The translations under genes and the position numbers were made by a program. The notes under the pieces are model-generated. The model was not told the DNA's origin. It searched no databases and saw only the letters and a program-made list of their open reading frames with translations. From Streptomyces zingiberis (GTDB taxonomy: Bacteria; Actinomycetota; Actinomycetes; Streptomycetales; Streptomycetaceae): a DNA stretch of 64,000 nt. Where the stretch lies: the NCBI RefSeq assembly GCF_012034935.1, contig NZ_JAATEN010000003.1, forward strand, positions 1 through 64,000, written 5' to 3'. Of this stretch, positions 42,234-50,733 are shown in pieces; the first letter of the stretch is position 1, and every line of letters begins with the position of its first letter.

Positions 42234-43136
42234 CTACATCTCCTCCGTGACGTACCTCCGAAGCCAGGTCCGGAACTCCGGTCCCAGGTCCTCACGTTCG
42301 CATGCGAGCCGGACAATGGCGCGGAGGTAGTCGGACCGGTCGCCGGTGTCGTAGCGGCGGCCCTTGAAGAGGACACCGTGCACCGGGCCGCCGAGGTCCG
42401 GGTTCTGCGCCAGCGTCTGCAGGGCGTCGGTGAGCTGGATCTCGCCGCCCCGGCCGGGCTCGGTCTCCCGCAGCACGTCGAACACGGCGGCGTCGAGGAC
42501 GTAGCGGCCGATGATGGCGTAGTTGCTGGGCGCCTCGTCGGGGCTGGGCTTCTCGACGAGCCCGGTGACCCGGTGGATGTCGTCCTCGCCGGTGGACTCG
42601 ATCACGGCGCAGCCGTAGAGGTGCACCTGGTCGGGGTCGACCTCCAGCAGGGCGACGACGCTGCCGCCGTGCCGCTCCTGGACCTCGATCATGCGGGTGA
42701 GGAGGGGGTCACGGGGGTCGATCAGGTCGTCGCCGAGGAGGACGGCGAAGGGCTCCCGGCCGACGTGGGGCGCGGCGCAGAGGACGGCGTGGCCCAGGCC
42801 GCGGGGGTCGCCCTGGCGGACGTAGTGCATGGTCGCCAGGTCGCTGGACTCCTGCACCCGGGAGAGGCGGTGCCCGTCTCCCTTGTGCCGGAGCATCTCC
42901 TCCAGCTCGTAGTTGCGGTCGAAGTGGTCTTCCAGGGGGCGCTTGTTACGCCCGGTGACCATGAGGACGTCCGAGAGTCCTGCCGTGACGGCCTCCTCGA
43001 CCACATACTGGATCGCGGGCTTGTCGACGACCGGCAGCATCTCCTTGGGGGTGGCCTTGGTGGCGGGGAGGAAGCGGGTCCCGAGGCCTGCCGCGGGAAT
43101 GACAGCCTTGTTCATCCGGGTACGCGATTCAGTCAT
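42234..43136 (-). CDS. galU: UTP-glucose-1-phosphate uridylyltransferase
   Basis: 300 aa, normal length. Nucleotidyltransferase signature GLGTRFLPATK (17-27), sugar-phosphate Lys in VEKPSPDEAPSNYAIIGRYVL and GGEIQLTDAL. Makes UDP-glucose for cell-wall polymers and trehalose. ATG 43136 lies 7 nt after TATGGT (leaderless). First gene of the galU-glp-moaC-mogA-rimJ run and divergent from the cyclo-ligase gene, as in mycobacteria. Confidence 0.96.
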   Translation of the reverse strand: MTESRTRMNKAVIPAAGLGTRFLPATKATPKEMLPVVDKPAIQYVVEEAVTAGLSDVLMVTGRNKRPLEDHFDRNYELEEMLRHKGDGHRLSRVQESSDLATMHYVRQGDPRGLGHAVLCAAPHVGREPFAVLLGDDLIDPRDPLLTRMIEVQERHGGSVVALLEVDPDQVHLYGCAVIESTGEDDIHRVTGLVEKPSPDEAPSNYAIIGRYVLDAAVFDVLRETEPGRGGEIQLTDALQTLAQNPDLGGPVHGVLFKGRRYDTGDRSDYLRAIVRLACEREDLGPEFRTWLRRYVTEEM

Positions 43137-43143
43137 GCGGAGA

Positions 43144-43149
43144 ACCATA
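43144..43149 (-). promoter_or_regulatory. -10 box for leaderless galU transcript
   Basis: TATGGT on the minus strand, 7 nt before the galU ATG. Confidence 0.5.
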
Positions 43150-43218
43150 ACCGGTGCGTATAGGCGGAACGTGACGATCCGGTAAGTGTGGCCGGATACG
43201 AGAGGATTCCCGGAACGG

Positions 43219-43836
43219 ATGTCCACCCAGAAGACTCGCAAGGCGGAGTTGCGGCACACCCTCGGCCGGATGAGGTCCCGGTTGACGGAGGATGACATCA
43301 CGGTGGCGGGGGCCGCGCTGGCGCGCCACGCGCTGCGTCTCCCCGAACTGGCGTCCGCACGGACGGTCTGCGCCTATGTCTCGGTGGGTCGTGAGCCGGG
43401 CACCGGGCCCCTGCTGGACGCGCTGCGCGCGCGGGGCGTGCGGGTGCTGCTGCCCGTCCTCCGGGACGACGACGACCTCGACTGGGGTCCGTACACCGGG
43501 CCGGAGCGGCTGGTGGCCGCCGGGCGGCCGGGCCGGCTGATGCTGCGCGAGCCGGCGGACGAGCCGCTGGGCCGCCGCGCCGTGCTGGCGGCGGACGCCC
43601 TGCTGCTGCCGGGGCTCGCCGTGGACGGGCGCGGGCTGCGGCTCGGACGCGGCGGCGGCAGCTACGACCGGGTGCTGGAGCGGCTGGCGGAGGCCGGCGC
43701 ACACCCTGCGCTGATCGTTCTGCTGTACGACGGCGAGGTCGTGGACGCGGTGCCGGCCGAGCCGCACGACCGGCCGGTGCGGGCCGCGGTGACCCCTTCC
43801 GGGGTACACCGCTTCCCCGCGGACGGGCCCCGCTGA
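43219..43836 (+). CDS. 5-formyltetrahydrofolate cyclo-ligase
   Basis: 205 aa, typical length. Opens with KTRKAELRHTLGRMRSRL; ends with the ATP/substrate motif LPGLAVDGRGLRLGRGGGSYDR and then LLYDGEVVDAVPAEPHDRPV. Converts 5-formyl-THF to 5,10-methenyl-THF with ATP, in the cytoplasm. ATG 43219 was chosen as the start of conserved sequence; an in-frame GTG 33 nt earlier lies in the promoter. Diverges from galU. Confidence 0.93.
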   Translation: MSTQKTRKAELRHTLGRMRSRLTEDDITVAGAALARHALRLPELASARTVCAYVSVGREPGTGPLLDALRARGVRVLLPVLRDDDDLDWGPYTGPERLVAAGRPGRLMLREPADEPLGRRAVLAADALLLPGLAVDGRGLRLGRGGGSYDRVLERLAEAGAHPALIVLLYDGEVVDAVPAEPHDRPVRAAVTPSGVHRFPADGPR

Positions 43837-44148
43837 TCCGCGCGGGGCGGCGGGGACCGGCACGGAGGGCGGCACAGGCGTCGGTCCGGTACGTCCCCAC
43901 GGCCGGCCGCCCGGCGCCGGGGACGCGTACCCGTGCGGCGGGGGCGCCGCCCCGGCCGTGGGGCACCGGCGAGGCCGTGGGCCGGGAGGGCCGGGCCGCG
44001 ACGCGGCCCCCATGAGACGCGCCCCCGCGCCTGCCCGGCACGGGCCGCCGCGATCAGGCGGCGAGCCCGGAGGGCACGGGGGCGCGGGGGCGCGGGATGA
44101 CCCCCGGGCCCGGGGGTCCCCCGAAGGGTCAGGGCATGGCGCCGGGGA
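43837..44148. other. Convergent gap between cyclo-ligase and acylase genes
   Basis: No gene supported. Contains an interrupted hairpin near 44043-44070 (CGCCGC/GCGGCG) and the palindrome at 44099-44118. Confidence 0.4.
44099..44118 (-). terminator. 20-bp palindrome after the acylase gene
   Basis: GACCCCCGGG followed by its exact complement CCCGGGGGTC, 30 bp beyond the acylase stop. It can fold with a tiny loop. Confidence 0.45.
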
Positions 44149-46938
44149 TCACGGGATGAGCGCCAGCGAGTCCTCGGCGGACTTCGCGACCGCGTCCCGG
44201 CTGAACGCCCAGGGCAGCAGCTCGCCCGTCGCCCACTTGGTGGTCTGGTCGCTGTAGTTCGGGTGATAGGCGTGGCCGGACGCCCCGGAGAGGTTGATCC
44301 ACTTCGACTTGTCGAAGTCCTCCAGGTTGACGACCATCCGCATCGACGGCACCCAGACCACCCCGTAGCCGCCGGCCGCGTTCCAGCCGGTGGCGTTGAC
44401 CGCGGCCTCGCCGCCGCCGAGGTTCCACGGGCCGCGGTTGAGGGCCCAGCGGAGCACGGCGGGGCCCTTGAGCCCCAGGGTCTGGTTGCGGAGGGTCAGC
44501 TGGTGCAGCCGGCCCCAGCTCCAGCTGTCGATGTCCTTGCCCAGCTTCGCGGTCAGCTCCCAGCGGGCGTCCTTCATGGCCCGCGCCAGCAGCCGGTCCC
44601 GGTCGCCCTTGGCGGGGTCGCCGGCGTCCGTCCGCCACCAGTCGTTGTCCTGGTCGGTCAGGATGGAGCGGACCACCTCGAACCAGCGGTCGCCGCCGTC
44701 GGGCTGGGCGGCGTCCGGGGCGCGCTCGCCGCACTCGCGCACCAGGGAGTCGCCGTCGAGGTCCTCCAGCGGGCCGGAGTCGTTGGCCGGGGCGACGCGC
44801 ACGCATTCGCCGGTGACCCGCAGCTCCTTGGGGAGCTTGTTGCCGAAGGCCAGTTTGAGGGTGTGGCGCCAGACGCCGTTGAAGTAGGCGGCGGCCGCCG
44901 AGTCGGAGTCCTGGGTGTAGTCCCAGCCCTCCAGCAGCTTCTGCGCCTCGCGGATGTAGGGGTCCGCGACGTCGATCTTGAGCAGATAGGGCGTCAGCAG
45001 CTTGGCGATCTCACTGCTGTCGTCCATCTGCATGGTCTGCATGTCCTTGGTGGAGATCTTGCCGCCGTCGCGGATCTTCGACTGGATCAGGTTGTCGAGC
45101 CGCTGGCTGCGGGCGCCGTAGCCCCAGTCCTCGGTGAGGGCGTAGGGGTACTTCTCCGGGTCCACGACGGCCTGGTTGGCCGTGACGATGTACCCCCGGG
45201 CCGGGTCCTTCTCCCAGGGCAGCGCGGACTGGGGGACGTAACCGGTCCAGCGGTACTCCGGGTCCCAGCCGGGGGCCGGGTAGCGGCCGTCCCCCTTGCC
45301 GCGGACGGGTATGCGTCCCGGCGCCTGGTAGCCGATGTGGCCCTCGGTGTCGGCGTAGAGGAGGTTCTGCGCGGGGACGTCGAAGAAGCGGGCAGCCTTG
45401 CGGAACTCGGTGAAGTCCCCCGCCTGGTTGAGGGCGAAGACCGCGTCCATCGCGCGGCCCGGGGTGAGCGCCGTCCAGCGGAGGGAGACGGCGTAACCGC
45501 TGGCGCGGTCCGGCGAGCCGTCGGCGACGGGCGCCGACCGCCCCACGTCGTTGAGTTCGTCGCTGCGGTCGGAGACGACGGGGCCGTTCCCGGTGGACCG
45601 GACGGTGATCTTGCGTGCGGGGCCGCCGGCGACCTTGATGGTCTCCCTGCGGGTGGTGAAGGGCTTCTGCTCGCCGTCGTAGAGGTAGCCCTCGGCGGTG
45701 ATCTTCTCCAGGTAGAGGTCGGTCACGTCGGCGCCGAGGTTGGTGAAGCCCCAGGAGATCTGCTGGTTGTGGCCGATGACGACGCCCGGCATGCCGGAGA
45801 AGGTGAAGCCCGCGACGTCGAAGCCGCACTCCTCGCTCACCGCGCGGCAGTGCAGCCCCATCTGGTACCAGAGGGACGGCATCTGCGGGGCGAGGTGCGG
45901 GTCGTTGGCGAGCAGGGGCTTGCCGGTGGTGGTGTGCTTTCCGGAGACGACCCAGGAGTTGGAGCCGATGCCGTTGCCCGCCGGGCCGAGCAGCGCGGGG
46001 ATCTGCTCCAGCGTGCGGGAGAGGGAGCCGAGCTGGGACTGGAGGCCGCCCGCCTCGCCGGTGCCCGTGCCCGCCTCCCCGGTGCCGGCCTCCGCGCCGG
46101 TCCCGGTGCCGTCGCCCACGCCGGTGCCCGTGCCGGTGCCGTTCCCCGCGGTGTTCTCCGTGGCCGTGGCCTCGGGGTCGAACTCGTCCGTCAGCTCGCC
46201 CACCGCGCCGTCCCGCACGATGGGCTTGTTCCGGTCCGCCGGGTACGCCGGGTAGAGCTGGTCGATCTGCTTCTCGGTGAACCGGCTCGTCATCAGGGCC
46301 CGGTCTATCTCCTCCTGCATGTTGCCGCGCAGGTCCCAGGCCATGGCCTTGAGCCAGGCCACGGAGTCGACCGGCTCCCACCGCTCCGGGCGGTAGTCGT
46401 TGGTGAAGCCCAGCGCCGCGTACTCGACGGAGAGCTGGGCGCCGTCCCGCCCGGACAGGTAGGAGTTGACGCCGTCCGCGTAGGCCTGCAGGAACTTCTT
46501 CGTCCGGGACGAGAGCTTGTTCTCGTACTCCTGCTCGGCGACCCGGTGCCAGCCGAGGGTGCGGAGGAAGGCGTCGGTCTCGACCTGGCTCTCGCCGAAC
46601 ATCTCGGAGAGCCGGCCCGCGGTGAGGTGGCGCCGGACGTCCATCTCCCAGAAGCGGTCCTGCGCGTGGACATAGCCCTGGGCGCGGAAGAGGTCCTCGT
46701 CCGTCGAGGCGTAGATCTGCGGGATGCCCTGGGCGTCCCGCTTGACCTCCACCGGCTTGGCCAGGCCCTTGAGGCGGAGGGTGCCCGTGGTCTCCGGGAA
46801 GGACGCCCGGACGGTGTCCACGCTCCAGAACGCGCCGTAGCCGAGGCCCGCCAGGAGGGCCAGCACGGTCACGATCACGAGGAGGCGCGCGCGGCTCTTC
46901 CTCTTCTTGCCGGAAGGGCCGTTGGTGTTGGCGGGCAT
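44149..46938 (-). CDS. Penicillin acylase family protein (Ntn hydrolase)
   Basis: 929 aa. N-terminal signal-anchor (about 18-36), alpha chain, spacer, then the nucleophile Ser326 in GIGSNSWVVSGK, where autocatalytic cleavage should start the beta chain. Downstream blocks match the family: LLANDPHLAPQMPSLWYQMG, GVVIGHNQQISWGFTNLG and the C-terminal NRGPWNLGGGEAAVNATGWN with the Asn region. Spacer residues about 283-318 are a Gly-Thr repeat (GTGTGTG, GEAGTGTGEAG) not normal for the family. Exported hydrolase of amides such as beta-lactam side chains or acyl-homoserine lactones. RBS GAAGGA 5 nt before ATG 46938. Divergent from the antiporter. Confidence 0.94.
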   Translation of the reverse strand: MPANTNGPSGKKRKSRARLLVIVTVLALLAGLGYGAFWSVDTVRASFPETTGTLRLKGLAKPVEVKRDAQGIPQIYASTDEDLFRAQGYVHAQDRFWEMDVRRHLTAGRLSEMFGESQVETDAFLRTLGWHRVAEQEYENKLSSRTKKFLQAYADGVNSYLSGRDGAQLSVEYAALGFTNDYRPERWEPVDSVAWLKAMAWDLRGNMQEEIDRALMTSRFTEKQIDQLYPAYPADRNKPIVRDGAVGELTDEFDPEATATENTAGNGTGTGTGVGDGTGTGAEAGTGEAGTGTGEAGGLQSQLGSLSRTLEQIPALLGPAGNGIGSNSWVVSGKHTTTGKPLLANDPHLAPQMPSLWYQMGLHCRAVSEECGFDVAGFTFSGMPGVVIGHNQQISWGFTNLGADVTDLYLEKITAEGYLYDGEQKPFTTRRETIKVAGGPARKITVRSTGNGPVVSDRSDELNDVGRSAPVADGSPDRASGYAVSLRWTALTPGRAMDAVFALNQAGDFTEFRKAARFFDVPAQNLLYADTEGHIGYQAPGRIPVRGKGDGRYPAPGWDPEYRWTGYVPQSALPWEKDPARGYIVTANQAVVDPEKYPYALTEDWGYGARSQRLDNLIQSKIRDGGKISTKDMQTMQMDDSSEIAKLLTPYLLKIDVADPYIREAQKLLEGWDYTQDSDSAAAAYFNGVWRHTLKLAFGNKLPKELRVTGECVRVAPANDSGPLEDLDGDSLVRECGERAPDAAQPDGGDRWFEVVRSILTDQDNDWWRTDAGDPAKGDRDRLLARAMKDARWELTAKLGKDIDSWSWGRLHQLTLRNQTLGLKGPAVLRWALNRGPWNLGGGEAAVNATGWNAAGGYGVVWVPSMRMVVNLEDFDKSKWINLSGASGHAYHPNYSDQTTKWATGELLPWAFSRDAVAKSAEDSLALIP

Positions 46939-47058
46939 CGCTGTCCTTCGCGGGGCAGGGGGGACCTGGAGTGCTGGGCCAACTCTAGGCGCAGGCACCG
47001 GCGGCCCCCACACGGAGTCAGGTCCCGCGGTACGGTCTCCGGCGGCGTCAAGAACCCG

Positions 47059-47064
47059 TAAAAT
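47059..47064 (+). promoter_or_regulatory. -10 box upstream of antiporter leader
   Basis: TAAAAT in a locally AT-rich stretch; no good -35. Transcription would start about 7 nt before the 15-codon ORF. Confidence 0.4.
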
Positions 47065-47077
47065 ATTAGGTAAGGCA

Positions 47078-47125
47078 ATGAAGTTCTGTGGCGGCCGGGG
47101 GGACATGTCGGCCGATACCTCATGA
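47078..47125 (+). CDS. Possible 15-aa upstream ORF coupled to the antiporter
   Basis: ATG 47078 opens MKFCGGRGDMSADTS; its TGA overlaps the antiporter ATG by 4 nt (ATGA). A weak AGG lies 7 nt before it. The antiporter's own ATG has no Shine-Dalgarno, so re-initiation from this ORF may be how it is translated. Confidence 0.35.
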   Translation: MKFCGGRGDMSADTS

Positions 47126-48624
47126 AAGGGTTCAGGCCCCTGACTATCCATCAGCTGAACGAGCTCATGCTGCTCGGTTCCGTCGTGCTGCTCGTCGCCG
47201 TCGCCGCGGTCCGGATCTCCTCGCGCTCCGGCCTCCCCAGCCTCCTCGTCTACCTGGGCATCGGCGTCGCGATGGGCTCCGACGGCCTCGGGATCGACTT
47301 CAGCGACCCCGAACTCACCCAGGTCCTGGGGTACGCGGCGCTGGTCGTGATCCTCGCCGAGGGCGGCCTCGGCACCCCCTGGAAAGACATCAAGCCGGTG
47401 CTGCGGGTGGGCGCCGCGCTCTCCACCGTCGGCGTCGCGGTCAGCGTCGGCATCACCGCCGCCGGGGCGCACTACCTGGTCGGCCTGGACTGGCGGCAAT
47501 CACTGATCATCGGCGCGGTGGTCTCCTCCACGGACGCGGCCGCCGTCTTCTCCGTACTGCGCCGGGTGCCGCTGCCGTCCCGGCTGACCGGCGCGCTGGA
47601 GGCGGAGTCCGGCTTCAACGACGCTCCGGTCGTCATCCTGGTCGTCGCCTTCGCCACGGCCGGGCCGATCGACGCCTGGTACCTCCTGGTCGGGAAGATC
47701 GCGCTGGAGCTGGCCATCGGCGCGGCCATCGGGCTCGCGGTGGGCTGGCTCGGCGCGCAGGCGCTGCGCCGCGTGGCCCTGCCGGCCTCCGGCCTCTACC
47801 CCATCGCCGTCCTGGCCATCGCCGTCAGCGCCTACGCCGCGGGGGCGCTCGCGCACGGCAGCGGCTTCCTCGCCGTGTACCTCGCCTCGCTGGTGCTGGG
47901 CAACGCGCGGCTGCCGCACTCCCCCGCGACCCGGGGGTTCGCCGACGGCCTGGGCTGGCTGGCGCAGATCGGCATGTTCATCCTGCTCGGCCTGCTGGTC
48001 ACCCCGCACGAACTGCTGGCCGACCTGTGGCCCGCGGTGGTCGTGGGGCTGGTGCTCACCCTGGTGGCGCGGCCGGTGTCGGTGCTGGTGACCTGCCTGC
48101 CGTTCCGGATGCCGTGGCGGGACCAGGCGCTGCTCTCCTGGGCGGGGCTGCGCGGGGCGGTGCCGATCGTGTTCGCCACCATCCCCATGGTGGCCGGCGT
48201 CCCGGGCAGCCAGCGGCTGTTCAACATCGTCTTCCTGCTGGTCATCGTCTACACGCTGGTCCAGGGGCCGACGCTGCCCTGGGTCGCCCGGATGCTGCGG
48301 ATCAGGGACACCGAGGCGGCGGCGGACCTCGGGATCGAGTCGGCTCCCCTCGAACGGCTCCGCGGCCATCTGCTGTCGACCACCGTGGCCGAGAACTCCC
48401 GGCTGCACGGTGTGGAGGTCGCCGAACTGCGGCTGCCGCAGGGCGCGGCGGTCACTCTGGTGGTCCGGGACGGCGCGAGCTTCGTCCCGACCCCGGCGAC
48501 GATGCTGCGCCGCGGGGACGAACTGCTGGTCATCGCCACCGACCCGGTACGGGACACGGCGGAGAAGCGGCTTCGCGCCGTCGCCCGGGGCGGCAAGCTG
48601 GCCGGGTGGCTGGGGACGGGATGA
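47122..48624 (+). CDS. Cation/proton antiporter, CPA1/NhaP2 type with RCK_C domain
   Basis: 500 aa. About twelve membrane helices (residues ~10-385), with the ion-binding VSSTDAAAVFSVL and GALEAESGFNDAP motifs of CPA antiporters, then a cytoplasmic RCK_C/TrkA_C domain (about 405-480) that senses nucleotides or ions. NhaP2-type proteins exchange K+ for H+. The ATG at 47122 overlaps a 15-codon ORF; a CTG at 47140 with AAAGGG before it, where homologues tend to begin, is an alternative start. Divergent from the acylase gene. Confidence 0.92.
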   Translation: MKGFRPLTIHQLNELMLLGSVVLLVAVAAVRISSRSGLPSLLVYLGIGVAMGSDGLGIDFSDPELTQVLGYAALVVILAEGGLGTPWKDIKPVLRVGAALSTVGVAVSVGITAAGAHYLVGLDWRQSLIIGAVVSSTDAAAVFSVLRRVPLPSRLTGALEAESGFNDAPVVILVVAFATAGPIDAWYLLVGKIALELAIGAAIGLAVGWLGAQALRRVALPASGLYPIAVLAIAVSAYAAGALAHGSGFLAVYLASLVLGNARLPHSPATRGFADGLGWLAQIGMFILLGLLVTPHELLADLWPAVVVGLVLTLVARPVSVLVTCLPFRMPWRDQALLSWAGLRGAVPIVFATIPMVAGVPGSQRLFNIVFLLVIVYTLVQGPTLPWVARMLRIRDTEAAADLGIESAPLERLRGHLLSTTVAENSRLHGVEVAELRLPQGAAVTLVVRDGASFVPTPATMLRRGDELLVIATDPVRDTAEKRLRAVARGGKLAGWLGTG

Positions 48625-48653
48625 GCGGCTGAGCGGCTGAGCGGCTGAGCGGG
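48622..48653 (+). repeat. 8-bp tandem repeat TGAGCGGC at a stop codon
   Basis: Three exact copies and one variant (TGAGCGGG). The first TGA is the antiporter stop; because 8 is not a multiple of 3, the copies place TGA in all three frames. Confidence 0.85.
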
Positions 48654-48766
48654 GTGCCACCGGGAGCGGGCGGGGTGCGCGGGCGGGGGGTGCGTGACGG
48701 GCGCGGGGCGCCGGGCGGTGGGAGCTCGCCCGGTGGGTGGCGGCGGGCGCCGCCGCACGCTCCAAG

Positions 48767-48792
48767 GGCGCCCCCGCCCGGGCGGGGGCGCC
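48767..48792 (+). terminator. 26-bp perfect palindrome, terminator candidate
   Basis: GGCGCCCCCGCCC followed by its reverse complement, 140 bp after the antiporter stop. Very stable but with no separate loop. Confidence 0.5.
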
Positions 48793-48925
48793 GCCTGCCG
48801 GCGCACGCCGTGGGCCCGTCCCCTTCCGGCATCCGTCCCGGTCACCCCGCGCCCGCCCCGTACCCGCCGCGCGGGCACGGGATGGCCGGGGCCGCGCAGT
48901 CGGGCACGGGACGGCCGGGGCCTAG

Positions 48926-48931
48926 TAGGAT
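48926..48931 (+). promoter_or_regulatory. -10 box upstream of the MFS gene
   Basis: TAGGAT; start point near 48938. Confidence 0.4.
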
Positions 48932-49142
48932 GACCCGGCAATCGAAACCCACCCTGCCTGACGCAAGGCTGGCGCGACCGCTCGGCGGCCGCGGTCCCCC
49001 GGTGTCCCGGTCCTCGGGGTGGGGACCCGGTATCTACCCCGGTCCAGCGCGAGAGGACAGCCTTCGGCGCGGCCGCACGGCGACCGGCACGACCGGCACG
49101 ACCCAGCCGTGACGCGCTACCAGGCGGCAGAAAGGCACGGCC

Positions 49143-50666
49143 GTGGCGACCACGGTCTCCCCGCCGCCGGACACCGGGCGATCCCGGTACGGCCGGCTGC
49201 TCCGCACCCCCGGGGCGTGGACGTTCCTGGTACCCGGCTTCGCGGCGCGGCTTCCCTTCGCGATGCTGACGCTCGCCATCGTGCTCCTGGTGCGGGACAC
49301 CACCGGCTCCTACGGCAGCGCGGGCGCGGTGGCGGCGGCCACGGGCATCTCCATGGCGCTGTTCGCGCCGTTGGGCGGCCGGCTCGCGGACCGCTTCGGG
49401 CAGTCCGCGGTGCTGGTCCCGGGCGTCCTGCTGCACGCCACCGCCATCGCCCTGCTGACCTCGCTGGCGCTGCTGGGCGCGCCGCTGTGGGCGCTGTTCG
49501 CGGCCGCCGTCCCGGCCGGTGCCTCGGTACCCCAGGTCTCGCCGATGGTCCGCTCCCGCTGGGCCGCGGTGCTGGGCACCGGCACGGTGGAGGACGGCGC
49601 AGGGGCGCGAGAGGACGGCGCGGGCGCGCGGGCCGGGCACCCGGAGCGCTCGCCGCTGCTCGCGACGGCCGCCGCGTTCGAGTCGGTGACCGACGAGTTC
49701 ACCTTCGTGGTCGGGCCGGTCCTGGCGACGGCCCTGTGCACCGGGATCCATCCCGCCGCCGGACTGCTGGCCGAGGGCGCGCTGACCCTGGTGGGCGGCC
49801 TGCTGTTCGCCGCGCAGCGGGGCACCCAGCCGCCGGTGGCGCGCGCGGCGGAGGGCGCACGCGCCGGGGCGCACCCGAACGGCACCGGGCGGGACGCCTC
49901 CGGCCGGGACGGCGTCCCGCGGGACGAGCTCCCGCGGGGCGAGCTCACGCGGGACGACGGCGGCGCGCAGGCCGGCCCCGCGGCGGGCGCCGGGTCCGGG
50001 GCCACCGGGCGCCCGTCCCCGGAGAGTCGCGCGCGGGAAAAGCGGGCGTCCGCGCTGTCGGCGCCCGGCGTGCGGGTTCTCGCCGTGCTCTTCCTCGGCA
50101 TCGGGTCCGTCTTCGGCGGGATGCAGGTCTCACTGACGGCCTTCACCCAGGAGATCGGCCGGCCGGAGCTGAACGGCGCGCTCTACGGCGTCTTCGCGGG
50201 CGGCAACATGCTCGCGGCCGCCGTGTTCGGGGCCGTCGCCTGGCGCCGCCCGGCGCAGTGGCGGCTGCTCGTGGCGTACGGGGTGCTCGCGCTGGCGGCG
50301 TCTCCGTTGTGGGCCGCGGATTCACCGGGGACGCTGGGGGCGCTCGGCCTGATCGTCGGGTTGTGTGTCGCCCCGGCCATGATCACGGGCTTCACCCTGG
50401 TGGAGTCGCTGGCCCCCGCCCGGGCCCGTACGGAGGCGTTCACCTGGCTGGCCGGGGCGATAGCACTGGGGCAGGCGCTCGCGGTGACGGCGTCCGGGCA
50501 GCTCGCCGACGGCTTCGGCGCGAGCGCCGGTTTCACGGTGCCGCTGGCCGGTACCGGGCTCGCCCTGCTGATCGCGCTGGCGCTGCGGAAACGGCTCGTG
50601 CCGGGCCGCGCCGCGCGGCCGGCGACGGGTGGGGTGGATCACCGTCGGACCGCCGCAGTGGACTGA
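49143..50666 (+). CDS. MFS transporter
   Basis: 507 aa, about twelve membrane helices. The loop 2-3 signature is GGRLADRFGQSAVLVPG. The two halves are separated by a long cytoplasmic loop enlarged by ~75 residues of Gly/Ala/Asp/Arg-rich sequence (about 233-308), and a second short repeat GAREDGAGARAG occurs near 158-170. This resembles the actinobacterial group of unassigned MFS proteins. GTG 49143 has AAAGG 7 nt upstream. The promoter and CIRCE element of the next gene begin at its very end. Confidence 0.88.
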   Translation: MATTVSPPPDTGRSRYGRLLRTPGAWTFLVPGFAARLPFAMLTLAIVLLVRDTTGSYGSAGAVAAATGISMALFAPLGGRLADRFGQSAVLVPGVLLHATAIALLTSLALLGAPLWALFAAAVPAGASVPQVSPMVRSRWAAVLGTGTVEDGAGAREDGAGARAGHPERSPLLATAAAFESVTDEFTFVVGPVLATALCTGIHPAAGLLAEGALTLVGGLLFAAQRGTQPPVARAAEGARAGAHPNGTGRDASGRDGVPRDELPRGELTRDDGGAQAGPAAGAGSGATGRPSPESRAREKRASALSAPGVRVLAVLFLGIGSVFGGMQVSLTAFTQEIGRPELNGALYGVFAGGNMLAAAVFGAVAWRRPAQWRLLVAYGVLALAASPLWAADSPGTLGALGLIVGLCVAPAMITGFTLVESLAPARARTEAFTWLAGAIALGQALAVTASGQLADGFGASAGFTVPLAGTGLALLIALALRKRLVPGRAARPATGGVDHRRTAAVD

Positions 50667-50688
50667 GAGCCCCGGAATGCTGCACTAT
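50659..50688 (+). promoter_or_regulatory. Promoter of the zinc-ribbon gene
   Basis: -35 TGGACT (50659-50664), 18-bp spacer, -10 CACTAT (50683-50688). The CIRCE element follows at the expected start point. Confidence 0.55.
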
Positions 50689-50697
50689 GGAGCGTCG

Positions 50698-50724
50698 TTA
50701 GCACTCAACGAGTGAGAGTGCCAG
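50698..50724. promoter_or_regulatory. CIRCE element (HrcA operator)
   Basis: TTAGCACTC, 9-bp spacer, GAGTGCCAG. The left arm is a perfect match to CIRCE; the right arm differs at two positions from GAGTGCTAA. Placed right after the promoter and overlapping the ribosome binding region, as for groE genes. Confidence 0.85.
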
Positions 50725-50733
50725 GAGGAGTAC

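Larger units (their letters stand above)
48625..49142. other. 518-bp gap between antiporter and MFS gene
   Basis: Contains the 8-bp repeat, the palindrome at 48767-48792 and a TAGGAT -10 box (48926-48931), leaving a ~200-nt leader before the MFS gene. No small gene supported in the leader. Confidence 0.45.

Noticed and set aside
44263..47061. A 932-codon plus-strand open frame opposite the acylase
   Set aside because: Val/Leu/Gly/Asp-biased shadow of the acylase, whose Ser326 nucleophile region and family blocks are intact.
47066..47084. Possible iron box (DmdR/IdeR site) TTAGGTAAGGCAA before the antiporter
   Set aside because: Only the left half resembles TTAGGTTAGGCTAACCTAA; the right half does not match, giving 11 of 19 positions.
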